Part shown: piece by piece, positions 1 through 8,182 of the stretch
Layout of the letters: every line of letters starts with the position of its first letter
How positions within the stretch are numbered: the first letter of the stretch is position 1
NCBI GenBank assembly: GCA_018402635.1
Contig: JAGYIP010000005.1
Span: 248,001-312,000, forward strand
Reading direction: 5' to 3'
Source of the DNA: Burkholderiaceae bacterium
GTDB lineage: Bacteria > Pseudomonadota > Gammaproteobacteria > Burkholderiales > Burkholderiaceae_A
DNA: 64,000 nucleotides
The notes under the pieces: model-generated
What the model saw: only the letters and a program-made list of their open reading frames with translations
Databases searched by the model: none
What the model was told of the DNA's origin: nothing
Position numbers and translations under genes: made by a program

Positions 1-183
1 ATTCCCAGCGCTGCCGTTGAGTCCGTACGTAAGACATTTTCCGGCCGAGACAATGTGCGAGTCATTACGCATCCGGATGTTGACCATGGCTTTAACTGCT
101 GGCAACGCCCCTCGTGGCATCAGCCAACGGCGGCCAGGGCCCGCGGCCAGACCCTTGTGCACCTATCGGAGACCTTGGTCTAG
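1..183 (+). CDS. Dienelactone hydrolase family protein, C-terminal fragment
   Basis: Frame 1 is open from the first base to a TAG at 181-183 and carries the C-terminal end of an alpha/beta hydrolase. Visible are a DVDHGFN segment, which holds the catalytic His typical of dienelactone hydrolases, and after it a Trp- and Arg-rich helix (CWQRPSWHQPTAARA) like the family's last helix. The 5' end lies outside the window, so the nucleophile and the full length cannot be seen. The assignment rests on about 60 residues, so the family is likely but the substrate is unknown. Confidence 0.6.
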   Translation: MPSAAVESVRKTFSGRDNVRVITHPDVDHGFNCWQRPSWHQPTAARARGQTLVHLSETLV

Positions 184-202
184 CGGCTGTGAAGCGCGCC
201 CG

Positions 203-239
203 AAAAGAAGGGCCTCACCCCATGCCTGGCGAGGCCCTT
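203..239 (-). terminator. Rho-independent terminator of metY
   Basis: A perfect 9-bp inverted repeat, AAGGGCCTC at 208-216 and GAGGCCCTT at 231-239, encloses a 14-nt loop. Read on the minus strand it is followed by a T-rich run (CTTCTTTTC). It begins 15 bases past the metY stop codon. On the plus strand it also lies after the dienelactone hydrolase stop, but no T tract follows there. Confidence 0.75.
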
Positions 240-253
240 GCCGCAATGGTCGA

Positions 254-1552
254 CTAGGCGGCCTCAAGGGCCTGACGAAGATCCTCAATTAAGTCGTCGC
301 GGTGCTCAATGCCGAGCGACAGGCGCACCATGTCTTCAGAAACACCCGCGGCCTTAAGCTCCTCGGGGCCCAGTTGGCGATGGGTTGTTGTGGCGGGATG
401 GCAGGCAAGCGACTTGCAGTCCCCAATATTCACAAGACGTGTAAAAAGTTGGAGGGCATCTTGGAACTGCGCACCTGCCTGCCTTCCGCCCTTAAGCCCG
501 AAGTTCAAAATGCCACTGGCTTGACCGTTCATGTACTTCTTAACAAGCGCATGGTCTGCATGACTGGAAAGGCCCGCGTAATTCACCCAGTTCACCTTTG
601 GATGGCTTGAAAGAAACTCTGCAACAGCCATGCTGTTCTCACAGATTCGGTCCATACGTAAAGGCAGTGTCTCAATGCCCTGCATAATTTGAAAGGCATT
701 AAAGGGGCTAATGGCTGCACCGGTGTTGCGCAGTGGCACAACACGCGCACGACCAATAAAGGCGGCTGGTCCAAGGGCCTCGGTATAGACCACCCCGTGG
801 TAGCTGACATCGGGCTCGTTGAGCCGACGGAAACGCTCTTTGTGCTCGGCCCAGGGAAACTTGCCGCTATCGACAATGGCTCCCGCCACTGTTGTGCCGT
901 GGCCACCCATGTATTTAGTAAGGCTGTGCACCACAATATCGGCGCCATGCTCAATGGGGCGGCACAGGTAGGGGCTTGGAACGGTGTTGTCAACAATCAA
1001 CGGAACGCCATGGCGATGAGCGATTTCTGCTAGACGACCAATGTCAGTGACATTGCCCAGAGGATTGCCAATGGTTTCGCAGTAAATAGCCTTGGTCTTT
1101 GCATCAATGTGGGCCTCGAACGACTCAGGCCTGCGGTAATCGGCAAACCGCACCTCAATACCGTACTGCGGCAGGGTGTGTGCAAACAGGTTGTAGGTTC
1201 CACCGTAAAGCGTGGCGGCAGACACAATGTTGTCTCCCGCCTCAGCGATGGTTTGAATGGCATAGGTAATGGCGGCCTGGCCAGAGGCCAGCGCCAGCGC
1301 GGCAATACCCCCTTCAAGCGCTGCCACCCGTTGCTCAAGCATGTCCTGCGTGGGGTTCATGATACGGGTGTAGATATTGCCCATGACCTTCAGATCGAAC
1401 AGGTCTGCACCGTGCTGGGTGTTGTCAAAGGCATAGGCCACGGTTTGGTAAATGGGTGTGGCAACGGCCTTGGTTGTTGGGTCGCCCGCAAACCCGGCAT
1501 GCACAGCCTTTGTTTCGAAACGCCAGTTGCTGCTATTGGATTGATCCGCCAT
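254..1552 (-). CDS. metY: O-acetylhomoserine sulfhydrylase / aminocarboxypropyltransferase
   Basis: This is a PLP enzyme of the Cys/Met metabolism family that makes homocysteine from O-acetylhomoserine and sulfide in the cytoplasm. At 432 aa it has the usual MetY length, longer than MetB or MetC. The PLP lysine is K213 in the HSLTKYMGGHG context. The substrate-loop segments YTRIMNPT (about 61-68) and SGQAAITYAI (about 90-99) are present. The ATG at 1552 has a GGAGA ribosome site 7 bases upstream. The gene appears monocistronic, with its own terminator, and 103 bp separate it from queE upstream. No S-adenosylmethionine riboswitch was recognised in that gap. Confidence 0.93.
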   Translation of the reverse strand: MADQSNSSNWRFETKAVHAGFAGDPTTKAVATPIYQTVAYAFDNTQHGADLFDLKVMGNIYTRIMNPTQDMLEQRVAALEGGIAALALASGQAAITYAIQTIAEAGDNIVSAATLYGGTYNLFAHTLPQYGIEVRFADYRRPESFEAHIDAKTKAIYCETIGNPLGNVTDIGRLAEIAHRHGVPLIVDNTVPSPYLCRPIEHGADIVVHSLTKYMGGHGTTVAGAIVDSGKFPWAEHKERFRRLNEPDVSYHGVVYTEALGPAAFIGRARVVPLRNTGAAISPFNAFQIMQGIETLPLRMDRICENSMAVAEFLSSHPKVNWVNYAGLSSHADHALVKKYMNGQASGILNFGLKGGRQAGAQFQDALQLFTRLVNIGDCKSLACHPATTTHRQLGPEELKAAGVSEDMVRLSLGIEHRDDLIEDLRQALEAA

Positions 1553-1655
1553 GGTTGTGTCTCCTTATTCGTTACCTGTTATTCACTATCTCTAAGGCCC
1601 AGGCATTGTCGTCTCCTGCCAGGCTTTCCTGCCATGGTACTGCCCGAAAGGCCAA

Positions 1656-2297
1656 CTAGGGAATGTTAAGTACCTTGTGGCTTTGAATCGACAGCCTCCA
1701 CTTGGGATTGGCCTTGCAGTAGTCAATTGCAGCGCGGGTGTTGGCCTGGCTGGCCAGCCCGTCCATGGGCTGAAGGAAGAAGTGGTCGAACTTCAAGGAC
1801 TCAAAAGAGGCTGGGTCGACCATGGGCTGCGGAAAGACAAGCTTAAGTTCCTGACCCGAAGTCTGCACGACTGGGTTTAAGGCCTTCGGACTTACACAGA
1901 CCCAATCAACATCGAAGGGCACGCGAAGGGTTCCATTGGTCTCAACCGCAATTGTGAAGCCTTGGCCATGCAAGGCATCAATAAGTGGTTGATCCAACTG
2001 AAGCATAGGCTCCCCGCCTGTGCACACGACATAACGACTACCGGAACTGACATCTGCAGCTGGCCAATGCGCGGCAATTGCCAAGGCAAGCTCGTTGGCC
2101 GTACCAAACTTGCCGCCCCCCGAACCATCAACGCCAACAAAGTCGGTATCGCAGAAATTACAGGCGGCCTGCGCGCGGTCTCTCTCGAGACCCGACCAGA
2201 GGTTGCATCCCGAGAAACGACAAAAGACGGCTGGCCGGCCCGACTGCGCGCCCTCGCCTTGCAAGGTATAGAACACCTCTTTAACCGCGTAAGTCAT
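1656..2297 (-). CDS. queE: 7-carboxy-7-deazaguanine synthase (radical SAM)
   Basis: QueE converts 6-carboxytetrahydropterin to 7-carboxy-7-deazaguanine, the radical step in preQ0, queuosine and 7-deazaguanine synthesis. The N-terminal EVFYTLQGEG motif is diagnostic. The iron-sulfur ligands are spaced CX14CX2C (GCNLW... to CNFCDTDF), the variant known from Burkholderia QueE, instead of the canonical CX3CX2C. A TGGEP S-adenosylmethionine-binding motif follows. The gene starts 3 bases after the queD stop, so the three que genes are almost certainly one operon. Length (213 aa) is normal. Confidence 0.93.
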   Translation of the reverse strand: MTYAVKEVFYTLQGEGAQSGRPAVFCRFSGCNLWSGLERDRAQAACNFCDTDFVGVDGSGGGKFGTANELALAIAAHWPAADVSSGSRYVVCTGGEPMLQLDQPLIDALHGQGFTIAVETNGTLRVPFDVDWVCVSPKALNPVVQTSGQELKLVFPQPMVDPASFESLKFDHFFLQPMDGLASQANTRAAIDYCKANPKWRLSIQSHKVLNIP

Positions 2298-2300
2298 AAA

Positions 2301-3410
2301 TCAAACAGACACCGCCGGCGCCGACTCGGCCCAGCCAAGAACAACGCCCTGATGTCGCGTTGGGTAGAGATCAATACGATTAAGGGCAGGTAGCATGGGC
2401 GAAGACTGCTGCCTCAACCATTGGGCAAGGCTTACAGCATCGCAGTCGTCAAGTTCAGCTATTTCGTGCAGAGGCTTATGGTCGAAGCGCTGAAAGATGG
2501 GCTTAAAGAGCTGCTTCACGTCACCGAAGTCAACGGTCCATCCCAAGACCTCGTCGATCGGGCCTGTTAAGTGCAGTCGCAAGACATAGGTATGTCCGTG
2601 AACGCGCCTGCGGCCATCACCTTCAGGGGCATGACGCAGGCTAAGCGCGCTGTCCATTGAAAGCTCTTTCCAAATGCGCACCTGCTGGCCGTTGAAGATG
2701 GACCCGCAGCTGGCGTTCTCATAGACGGTTACCAGGTGAAGGCCTGGCAGAGTCTTGACAAGCCGTGACCAAAGCCAGCACGAAATCTGCTCGCTGGTGG
2801 GATTCTCAAGCCCAGCAATGTCATTCAGGCAGGCCAAATGCAAGGCTTGATGCAAGGGCGCCCATGCAGAATCAATAGCCTGGTAAAGCGCTGCAAGTTC
2901 CAGGGATGAACAGCCAAAGCCCCCGCGAGGTAACTGCGCATGCAAAATAACCTCAAACCCATGGCCGTGCATGTTGCCGCATTTATGCCCAACAGGAACG
3001 TGAGGCAGCCGATGGGCCGCCTGAAAGCTATAACGCCTCCAGGCATACCCCGGTTGAGAAGGCCGAAGGACAACGCCTTCGTGCGCAGTACTTGCCAGGT
3101 CAACAGACGCGGGGCTGAGATCTTCAAGCTGACTGCAGAACCAGGCCGCAAGAGTCGCGTTACTGGGGCTCTCAATAATTCGGTTCAGATCTTTATAGCT
3201 AAGGGCCTGAGTCGTGTCATGAAGGCGCTGTGTGACCGCATCAAGCTCACCCCCAGCAAACTCTGAGAGCCCCGCGCGATTCGCAAACCGACAGGCCACT
3301 TTGAAGCTGTGGCCATGAAGCTGGGCCTCGGGGTTCGACGCTGCAAGCTCGGGCAGGCAGCGCGCAGACTCAAAAACACTGGAGGCTGCCAATAGACAGT
3401 ACTCAGGCAT
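2301..3410 (-). CDS. queD: Triple-domain 6-carboxytetrahydropterin synthase (QueD)
   Basis: Ordinary QueD is about 120 aa; this protein is 369 aa and contains three tandem QueD-like units, each with an HGH or HGHS segment (HGH at 32-34, 148-150 and 271-273). Against E. coli QueD, the middle unit (about 126-245) keeps the zinc histidines H133, H148 and H150, the catalytic Cys144 and the substrate Glu231, but the catalytic Asp-His pair reads HL. The third unit (about 250-369) keeps the Asp-His pair as D310-H311 but has lost the Cys, the first zinc His and the Glu. The first unit has lost nearly all of them. A complete site could form between units 2 and 3. The queC 3' end overlaps its start by 8 bases. 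Confidence 0.88.
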   Translation of the reverse strand: MPEYCLLAASSVFESARCLPELAASNPEAQLHGHSFKVACRFANRAGLSEFAGGELDAVTQRLHDTTQALSYKDLNRIIESPSNATLAAWFCSQLEDLSPASVDLASTAHEGVVLRPSQPGYAWRRYSFQAAHRLPHVPVGHKCGNMHGHGFEVILHAQLPRGGFGCSSLELAALYQAIDSAWAPLHQALHLACLNDIAGLENPTSEQISCWLWSRLVKTLPGLHLVTVYENASCGSIFNGQQVRIWKELSMDSALSLRHAPEGDGRRRVHGHTYVLRLHLTGPIDEVLGWTVDFGDVKQLFKPIFQRFDHKPLHEIAELDDCDAVSLAQWLRQQSSPMLPALNRIDLYPTRHQGVVLGWAESAPAVSV

Positions 3411-4107
3411 TGGACAGCCCCGCCCAACGCGTCATTAACGGGTCGACCTGGCCGATTTCCGCGAACCCCTTCGCCCTAAGCAGGCAGGCATCGCATTGAC
3501 CACAGGGCTGGCCCTTCGGGCCCGGGTCGTAACAGCTGCAGGTGTTGGAATAATCCACGCCAAGCTGAAGGCCCTCACGAACAATATCAGCCTTGGTCAT
3601 GTTGATAAGGGGGGCATGGAGACGCAATCGTTGGCCAGCCTCTGTGCCCGAGCGGGTCGCAAGGTTGGCCATGGCCTCAAAGGCTTCAATGTAATCGGGA
3701 CGGCAGTCGGGGTAGCCCGAATAATCGAGTGCATTAACCCCCAAGAAGATGTCACTGCAGTTCAAGGTCTCTGCCCAGGCAAGTGCAAAACTTAAAAAGA
3801 TGGTGTTGCGCGCGGGAACATAGGTGGACGGAATGCACCCCTGCATGGCCTCAAGCGAGCGACCCTTAGGCACCTGCATATCACTGGTTAATGCCGAGCC
3901 TCCGAACTGACGCAGGTCAATGTCAACCACCGTGTGGTGCGCGACCTGCGCAGCCTGAGCAATCGATGCAGCACATTCGAGCTCAATGGCATGCCGCTGC
4001 CCATACCGAAAGCTCATGGCGTAGCACTGAAAGCCCGCAGTCTTGGCAATGGCTAATACGGTGGCAGAGTCGAGTCCTCCGCTTAGAAGTACAACAGCAG
4101 GTTTCAT
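3403..4107 (-). CDS. queC: 7-cyano-7-deazaguanine synthase
   Basis: QueC is the ATP-dependent enzyme that turns 7-carboxy-7-deazaguanine into preQ0. The PP-loop ([12 protein letters not shown]) lies at the N-terminus. The zinc-binding cysteines sit near the C-terminus in CSCYDPG...[10 protein letters not shown]. The ATG at 4107 is preferred over an in-frame TTG at 4122, because homologues begin directly at the beta strand before the PP-loop. The gene is first in the queC-queD-queE operon and diverges from ggt across about 60 bp. No preQ1 riboswitch was found in that gap. Confidence 0.92.
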   Translation of the reverse strand: MKPAVVLLSGGLDSATVLAIAKTAGFQCYAMSFRYGQRHAIELECAASIAQAAQVAHHTVVDIDLRQFGGSALTSDMQVPKGRSLEAMQGCIPSTYVPARNTIFLSFALAWAETLNCSDIFLGVNALDYSGYPDCRPDYIEAFEAMANLATRSGTEAGQRLRLHAPLINMTKADIVREGLQLGVDYSNTCSCYDPGPKGQPCGQCDACLLRAKGFAEIGQVDPLMTRWAGLSNA

Positions 4108-4167
4108 AAAATGTCTTTGCAAGAATAAGAAGCCGACGTTAACAGCGCACAGTTACACTGCGGGCTT

Positions 4168-6036
4168 ATGACCACCCAGGAAAGCTCGACCGTATGTCCC
4201 GTATTTTGCCAGCATCCGCTGGTCCCTGAGCGAGCACTGGTTAAAGGCAGGGCTATTAACTCCGCGGCAGGACTGAGTGCGGCCTTCCTGGTAAGTCTTA
4301 GTCTGGCCCCGGCGCAGGCTCAGGCGCAGCCTTCTGCCGCAACCGCCCCTGAGGCGGCCTCCGGTTGGAGCGAAAAGCCCGAATGGCGCTTCTCGAAGTT
4401 TGCTGTTGCCACGGCCCACCCACTTGCCTCAGAGGCCGGCGCTTTAATGCTCAAGGAAGGCGGAAGCGCCATTGACGCGGCCATCGCAAGTCAGATGGTG
4501 CTCGGCCTTGTCGAGCCTCAGTCCAGTGGTCTTGGTGGAGGCGCCTTCCTTGTTCATGGCAACGGCCGAGAGGTTCATGTCTACGATGGTAGAGAGACCG
4601 CGCCGGCCGCAACAACGCAGGCGCTCTTTCTTCATTCCTCCGATCGTCAGACGCCGCAGCCCATGGCGTTTGAGAAGGCAAAACGTGGGGGCCGGGCAGT
4701 GGGAGTTCCAGGCCTTATTGCGATGCTGCATCTTGCGCATCAAGACCACGGCAGGCTGCCATGGAAGCGCCTCTTTGAGCCTGCCATTGAACTTGCCGAG
4801 CAAGGCTTTCCTGTCGGGCAAAGGCTGCATCGTCTTCTTCTAGGCGACCGTCTGCTTCGAGAGGACCCTGCCGCACGCGCCTATTTTTACGACCAACGGC
4901 TCGATCCCTGGCCTGTGGGCCACCGGCTGCGCAACCCCATGCTTGCCAATGTCTTGCGAGGCTTAGCAGCCAAGGGGCCAGACTTCTTTTACACGGGTGA
5001 GGTTGCCAAGGCCATTGAGAGCGCCGTGCAAAAGCATGCAAGCGACCCGGGAGGGCTTGGCCAGAAAGACCTTCAAAACTACAAAGCCCTGCGGCGCAGC
5101 CCCTTGTGCTTTAACTGGAAGGTCGAGGCGCAGGCAAATAGCTACAAAATCTGCGGGCCTCCTCCCCCAAGCTCTGGGCCCCTGGCTATTGGACAAATTC
5201 TTGGAATCCTTCGTCATCAAGAAAAGCGCTCAAGGTCTGCTGACCGTGACCATCTCTACCTTGAGGCCTCACGACTTGCCTTTGCAGATCGTGCGCTGTA
5301 TGTCGCCGACCCAAAATATTTAAGCCATGAATCGCGCCAGTGGGAATCGCTTTTGGAGAGCAGCTACCTGAAGGCGCGCTCCCAGCTTATTACGGAGAAA
5401 AGTCTTGGCCTGGCGCCTGCCGGGGTGCCTGCAGGTTTTCCTGGTAAGCAACTGGGAGGCATGCCCTTACAGCCCGAGGCAGGAACGACGCACCTGAGTA
5501 TTTTTGATGGCAGCGGCAATGCCTTGGCCTTAACCAGTTCCATCGAGTCAGCATTTGGCTCGCGAACCATGGTGAAGGGCTTTCTTCTGAATAACCAGTT
5601 AACCGACTTCAGCTTCAAACCCCTTGATGAACACGGCAGACCTATTGCGAATCGCCCAGAACCTGGGAAGAGGCCGAGATCGTCCATGAGTCCACTTTTG
5701 GTGCTTGATTCCCAGACCCAGGAACCCGTTATGGCCGTGGGTAGCGCAGGGGGTGCAATGATTATTCATTACGTTGCGCAAAGCCTTCTTCATACATTGC
5801 GCGATGGCCTAAGGCCGCAACACGCCCTTGAACAATCTCACCTCGGAAGCCTTAATGGCCCAAGCCTTCTCGAAGCGGGTCGTTATCCTAAGGCTCAGGC
5901 CGATCTCTTGGCTGGCCGGGGAGCTGAGTTACGGTTTATTCCAATGACCAGCGGCACACAGCTTGTCATGCGTCGAGGAGACGAGCTTTGGGGCGCCGCC
6001 GACCCACGTCGAGAGGGCTGGGTCGTAGGGGAATAG
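4168..6036 (+). CDS. ggt: Gamma-glutamyltransferase (periplasmic)
   Basis: This N-terminal nucleophile hydrolase cleaves gamma-glutamyl bonds of glutathione and related compounds. A hydrophobic segment ending in an Ala-Gln-Ala run (about residues 30-54) looks like a signal peptide, though the n-region is long, so a later start is possible. The autoprocessing nucleophile is T440 in the GTTHLS motif, and the GSAGG motif near residue 528 would form the oxyanion and substrate site. Length (622 aa) fits an unprocessed GGT. It stands alone on the plus strand, 50 bp before the next gene. Released glutamate and pyroglutamate could connect it to the 5-oxoproline operon 4 kb downstream, but that link is inference. 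Confidence 0.9.
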   Translation: MTTQESSTVCPVFCQHPLVPERALVKGRAINSAAGLSAAFLVSLSLAPAQAQAQPSAATAPEAASGWSEKPEWRFSKFAVATAHPLASEAGALMLKEGGSAIDAAIASQMVLGLVEPQSSGLGGGAFLVHGNGREVHVYDGRETAPAATTQALFLHSSDRQTPQPMAFEKAKRGGRAVGVPGLIAMLHLAHQDHGRLPWKRLFEPAIELAEQGFPVGQRLHRLLLGDRLLREDPAARAYFYDQRLDPWPVGHRLRNPMLANVLRGLAAKGPDFFYTGEVAKAIESAVQKHASDPGGLGQKDLQNYKALRRSPLCFNWKVEAQANSYKICGPPPPSSGPLAIGQILGILRHQEKRSRSADRDHLYLEASRLAFADRALYVADPKYLSHESRQWESLLESSYLKARSQLITEKSLGLAPAGVPAGFPGKQLGGMPLQPEAGTTHLSIFDGSGNALALTSSIESAFGSRTMVKGFLLNNQLTDFSFKPLDEHGRPIANRPEPGKRPRSSMSPLLVLDSQTQEPVMAVGSAGGAMIIHYVAQSLLHTLRDGLRPQHALEQSHLGSLNGPSLLEAGRYPKAQADLLAGRGAELRFIPMTSGTQLVMRRGDELWGAADPRREGWVVGE

Positions 6037-6086
6037 TCAGGTCAACCATCGCTAGACTATGAGCTTCTTTTAGTCGGGAGAACCTC

Positions 6087-7253
6087 ATGCGACGCGGTCG
6101 AGCCCTTGTTAGTGTTTCGCTCTGGTCATTGTTTGGCGCAAACCTTGCGCTTGCTGAACCCAGTTTTTCGAAGACCGTGACGCAGCCTGCGGCCGCAGGC
6201 CCAAGCTTCACGGTGAAACGGCTTGTCAATGGGCTTGACCAGCCTTGGGCCGTGGCCTGGCTTCCCAGCGGCGAGCTTCTTATTACCGAGCGAACCGGTC
6301 AACTGTTGCGAGTCGCATCGAACTTTAAGTCAAGGCCTGTGCCAATTGCGGGCCTACCGAACACCATTGCAGTCGATGGCCAGGGTGGCCTACTTGATGT
6401 TGCCGTTCATCCAAATCATCGTGAAAACGGCCTCATTTACCTCTCCTACTCCGAGTTGGCGGCAGACAGTTTTATGTCGGGGTCGGGAACCGTGTTGGCC
6501 CGCGCCCGCCTTAAGGGCAACACGCTTGACGATTTTCGCGTTCTATTTCGAATGCAGCCCGCCTCGCGAGGTGGTCGACATTTCGGCGGGCGTATTGTTT
6601 TTGCAAGCGATGGCACGGTCTTTTTAACCCTTGGTGACCGGGGTTCTGAAGAGCGTGCCCAGCGGGCGAAAGACCATGCCGGATCGGTCATACGCCTGCA
6701 TGATGATGGACGTGTACCTGCAGACAACCCCTTCGTAAGCCATGCCTCCCATCTGCCTGAATCGTTTTCAAGGGGTAATCGCAATATTCAAGGCGCAGCG
6801 CTGCATCCTTTAACCGGTGAGCTCTGGACGCATGAGCATGGGCCGCAGGGCGGAGACGAGGTCAACATCATTCGTCCGGGACGCAACTACGGTTGGCCCA
6901 CGATTACCTATGGCGTGAACTATGTAACAGGCACACCTATTGGCGAAGGGCATCGCAAACCTGGGCTTGAGCAGCCCTTGCATGTCTGGGTGCCCTCCAT
7001 TGCCCCATCGGGCCTTACCTTCTACAACGGCCCTCATTTTCCAGCCTGGAAGGGAAGCCTTTTTCTGGGTGCACTGCGTGGTCAGGCACTTGTGCGACTT
7101 GAGCTCAATGGCAATAAGGTGGTGCGAGAAGAGCGCTTGCTAGCCGGCCAGGTAGGGCGTGTTCGTGATGTACGACAAGGCCCTGACGGCTACCTGTATC
7201 TGCTAACAGACTCCTCAAACGGGGCTCTGCTTCGTATCGAGCCTAAACTCTAA
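6087..7253 (+). CDS. PQQ-dependent soluble aldose dehydrogenase family protein
   Basis: A 388-aa exported six-bladed beta-propeller of the glucose/sorbosone dehydrogenase family (like E. coli YliI). The first 23 residues are a clear signal peptide (cut after ANLALA). Family landmarks are LNQPWAV-like LDQPWAVAWLP, the catalytic-His region GGLLDVAVHP, GGRHFGGRI, and HEHGPQGGDEVN followed by NYGWP. It oxidises aldose sugars in the periplasm using PQQ. No PQQ synthesis genes are in the window, so the cofactor must come from elsewhere. Physiological substrate unknown. Confidence 0.88.
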   Translation: MRRGRALVSVSLWSLFGANLALAEPSFSKTVTQPAAAGPSFTVKRLVNGLDQPWAVAWLPSGELLITERTGQLLRVASNFKSRPVPIAGLPNTIAVDGQGGLLDVAVHPNHRENGLIYLSYSELAADSFMSGSGTVLARARLKGNTLDDFRVLFRMQPASRGGRHFGGRIVFASDGTVFLTLGDRGSEERAQRAKDHAGSVIRLHDDGRVPADNPFVSHASHLPESFSRGNRNIQGAALHPLTGELWTHEHGPQGGDEVNIIRPGRNYGWPTITYGVNYVTGTPIGEGHRKPGLEQPLHVWVPSIAPSGLTFYNGPHFPAWKGSLFLGALRGQALVRLELNGNKVVREERLLAGQVGRVRDVRQGPDGYLYLLTDSSNGALLRIEPKL

Positions 7254-7324
7254 ACCGTAAAGATCAAATAGAAAGAAGGTCTACGTTTAAAGACCCATCT
7301 CACCGCCTACGCCACAAATTTTAA

Positions 7325-7561
7325 CTACATACCCAGCATTTTTTTGGCTTCACCAAGAGTTGCCATGGACTCCGAGTGCTTTCCCGTCTTGTGCTGCTCT
7401 TCGCCCTTGGCACGAAGCTCTTGCACCTTGGAGGCATCCGCCTGGCTTAACTTCGCGGTCGGCAAGGCCGCATCAATCTTCTTCATTTCACCCGGACACC
7501 CGTGTGCAAAAGCTAGGGACGTGGCAAACATAGAGGCAACAACGATCATCGAGTTTTTCAT
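7325..7561 (-). CDS. Small exported helical protein, unknown function
   Basis: A 78-aa product with a signal peptide (about residues 1-19, ending in LAFAHG) and then a mature part of about 58 residues rich in Lys, Glu and Ala that should be helical. One Cys remains (HGCPGEMKK). The composition resembles small periplasmic proteins common in Burkholderiales genomes, but no function is known to me. An AAGGG ribosome site lies about 8 bases before the ATG. It is followed 81 bp upstream by the glutathione peroxidase gene on the same strand. Confidence 0.7.
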   Translation of the reverse strand: MKNSMIVVASMFATSLAFAHGCPGEMKKIDAALPTAKLSQADASKVQELRAKGEEQHKTGKHSESMATLGEAKKMLGM

Positions 7562-7642
7562 AACAAGAACCCTTAAAAAAGGAGGATGGGGAGGAAACGA
7601 CCACCTCAGTTTAAGGACTCAATCGCTGACAAAGCAGATCGA

Positions 7643-8140
7643 TTACCCCTTCAATGAATGGGTATTGAGGGCGGCCATAAGATGGGGCTCAATTTTTTCG
7701 GGGCTGTCCATCGAACCAAAGCGCTGCTGCACCTGGCCATCCCGGTTAACAAGAAACTTGGTGAAATTCCACTTGATGGCCTCTGTGCCCAGAAGACCTG
7801 GAGCCGATGTTTTGAGAAAGTCAAAAAACGGGTGAGCTCCTGGGCCGTTGACCTCGCACTTCTTAAACATTGGAAAGCTCACCTGAAAACGGCTTTCGCA
7901 GAAGCTTGCAATGTCATGGCTCTCCCCCGGCTCCTGAGTTCCAAACTGGTTACAAGGAAACCCCATAACAACGAGGCCCTGATCTTTGTATTTACGATAC
8001 AAGGACTCAAGCCCGCTGTACTGAGGCGTAAAACCACACTGGCTAGCAACGTTAACAACAAGTAAAACCTTGCCGTTATAAAAGCTGAGCGCTTCTTGGG
8101 CCCCATCGAGCCGCTCAAGCGTAAGTATTGGGAGACTCAT
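7643..8140 (-). CDS. Glutathione peroxidase family (thiol peroxidase)
   Basis: A 165-aa thioredoxin-fold peroxidase that reduces hydrogen or organic peroxides with glutathione or thioredoxin. The peroxidatic cysteine is C35 in the VASQCGFTPQY motif. The FPCNQFG segment and the WNFTKFLV segment supply the Gln, Trp and Asn of the catalytic tetrad. As in most bacterial members, Cys replaces selenocysteine. No signal peptide, so cytoplasmic. It diverges from the Old Yellow Enzyme gene, with 42 bp between the start codons. Confidence 0.92.
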   Translation of the reverse strand: MSLPILTLERLDGAQEALSFYNGKVLLVVNVASQCGFTPQYSGLESLYRKYKDQGLVVMGFPCNQFGTQEPGESHDIASFCESRFQVSFPMFKKCEVNGPGAHPFFDFLKTSAPGLLGTEAIKWNFTKFLVNRDGQVQQRFGSMDSPEKIEPHLMAALNTHSLKG

Positions 8141-8182
8141 AATGACTCGCAGAGTTGTTTCAAAGGACTAGAATACGCCGCT

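Noticed and set aside
4108-4167. A preQ1 riboswitch upstream of queC
   Set aside because: The gap is only 60 bp, shared with ggt, and shows no recognisable aptamer hairpin with the A-rich tail.
4153-6036. Several long antisense open frames within ggt and other genes
   Set aside because: They have no family likeness and no ribosome sites, and follow the codon pattern of the gene on the other strand.
8096-8182. Longer N-terminus of the Old Yellow Enzyme homologue
   Set aside because: It runs back through the divergent glutathione peroxidase start and adds residues not seen in the family. ATG 8183 fits.
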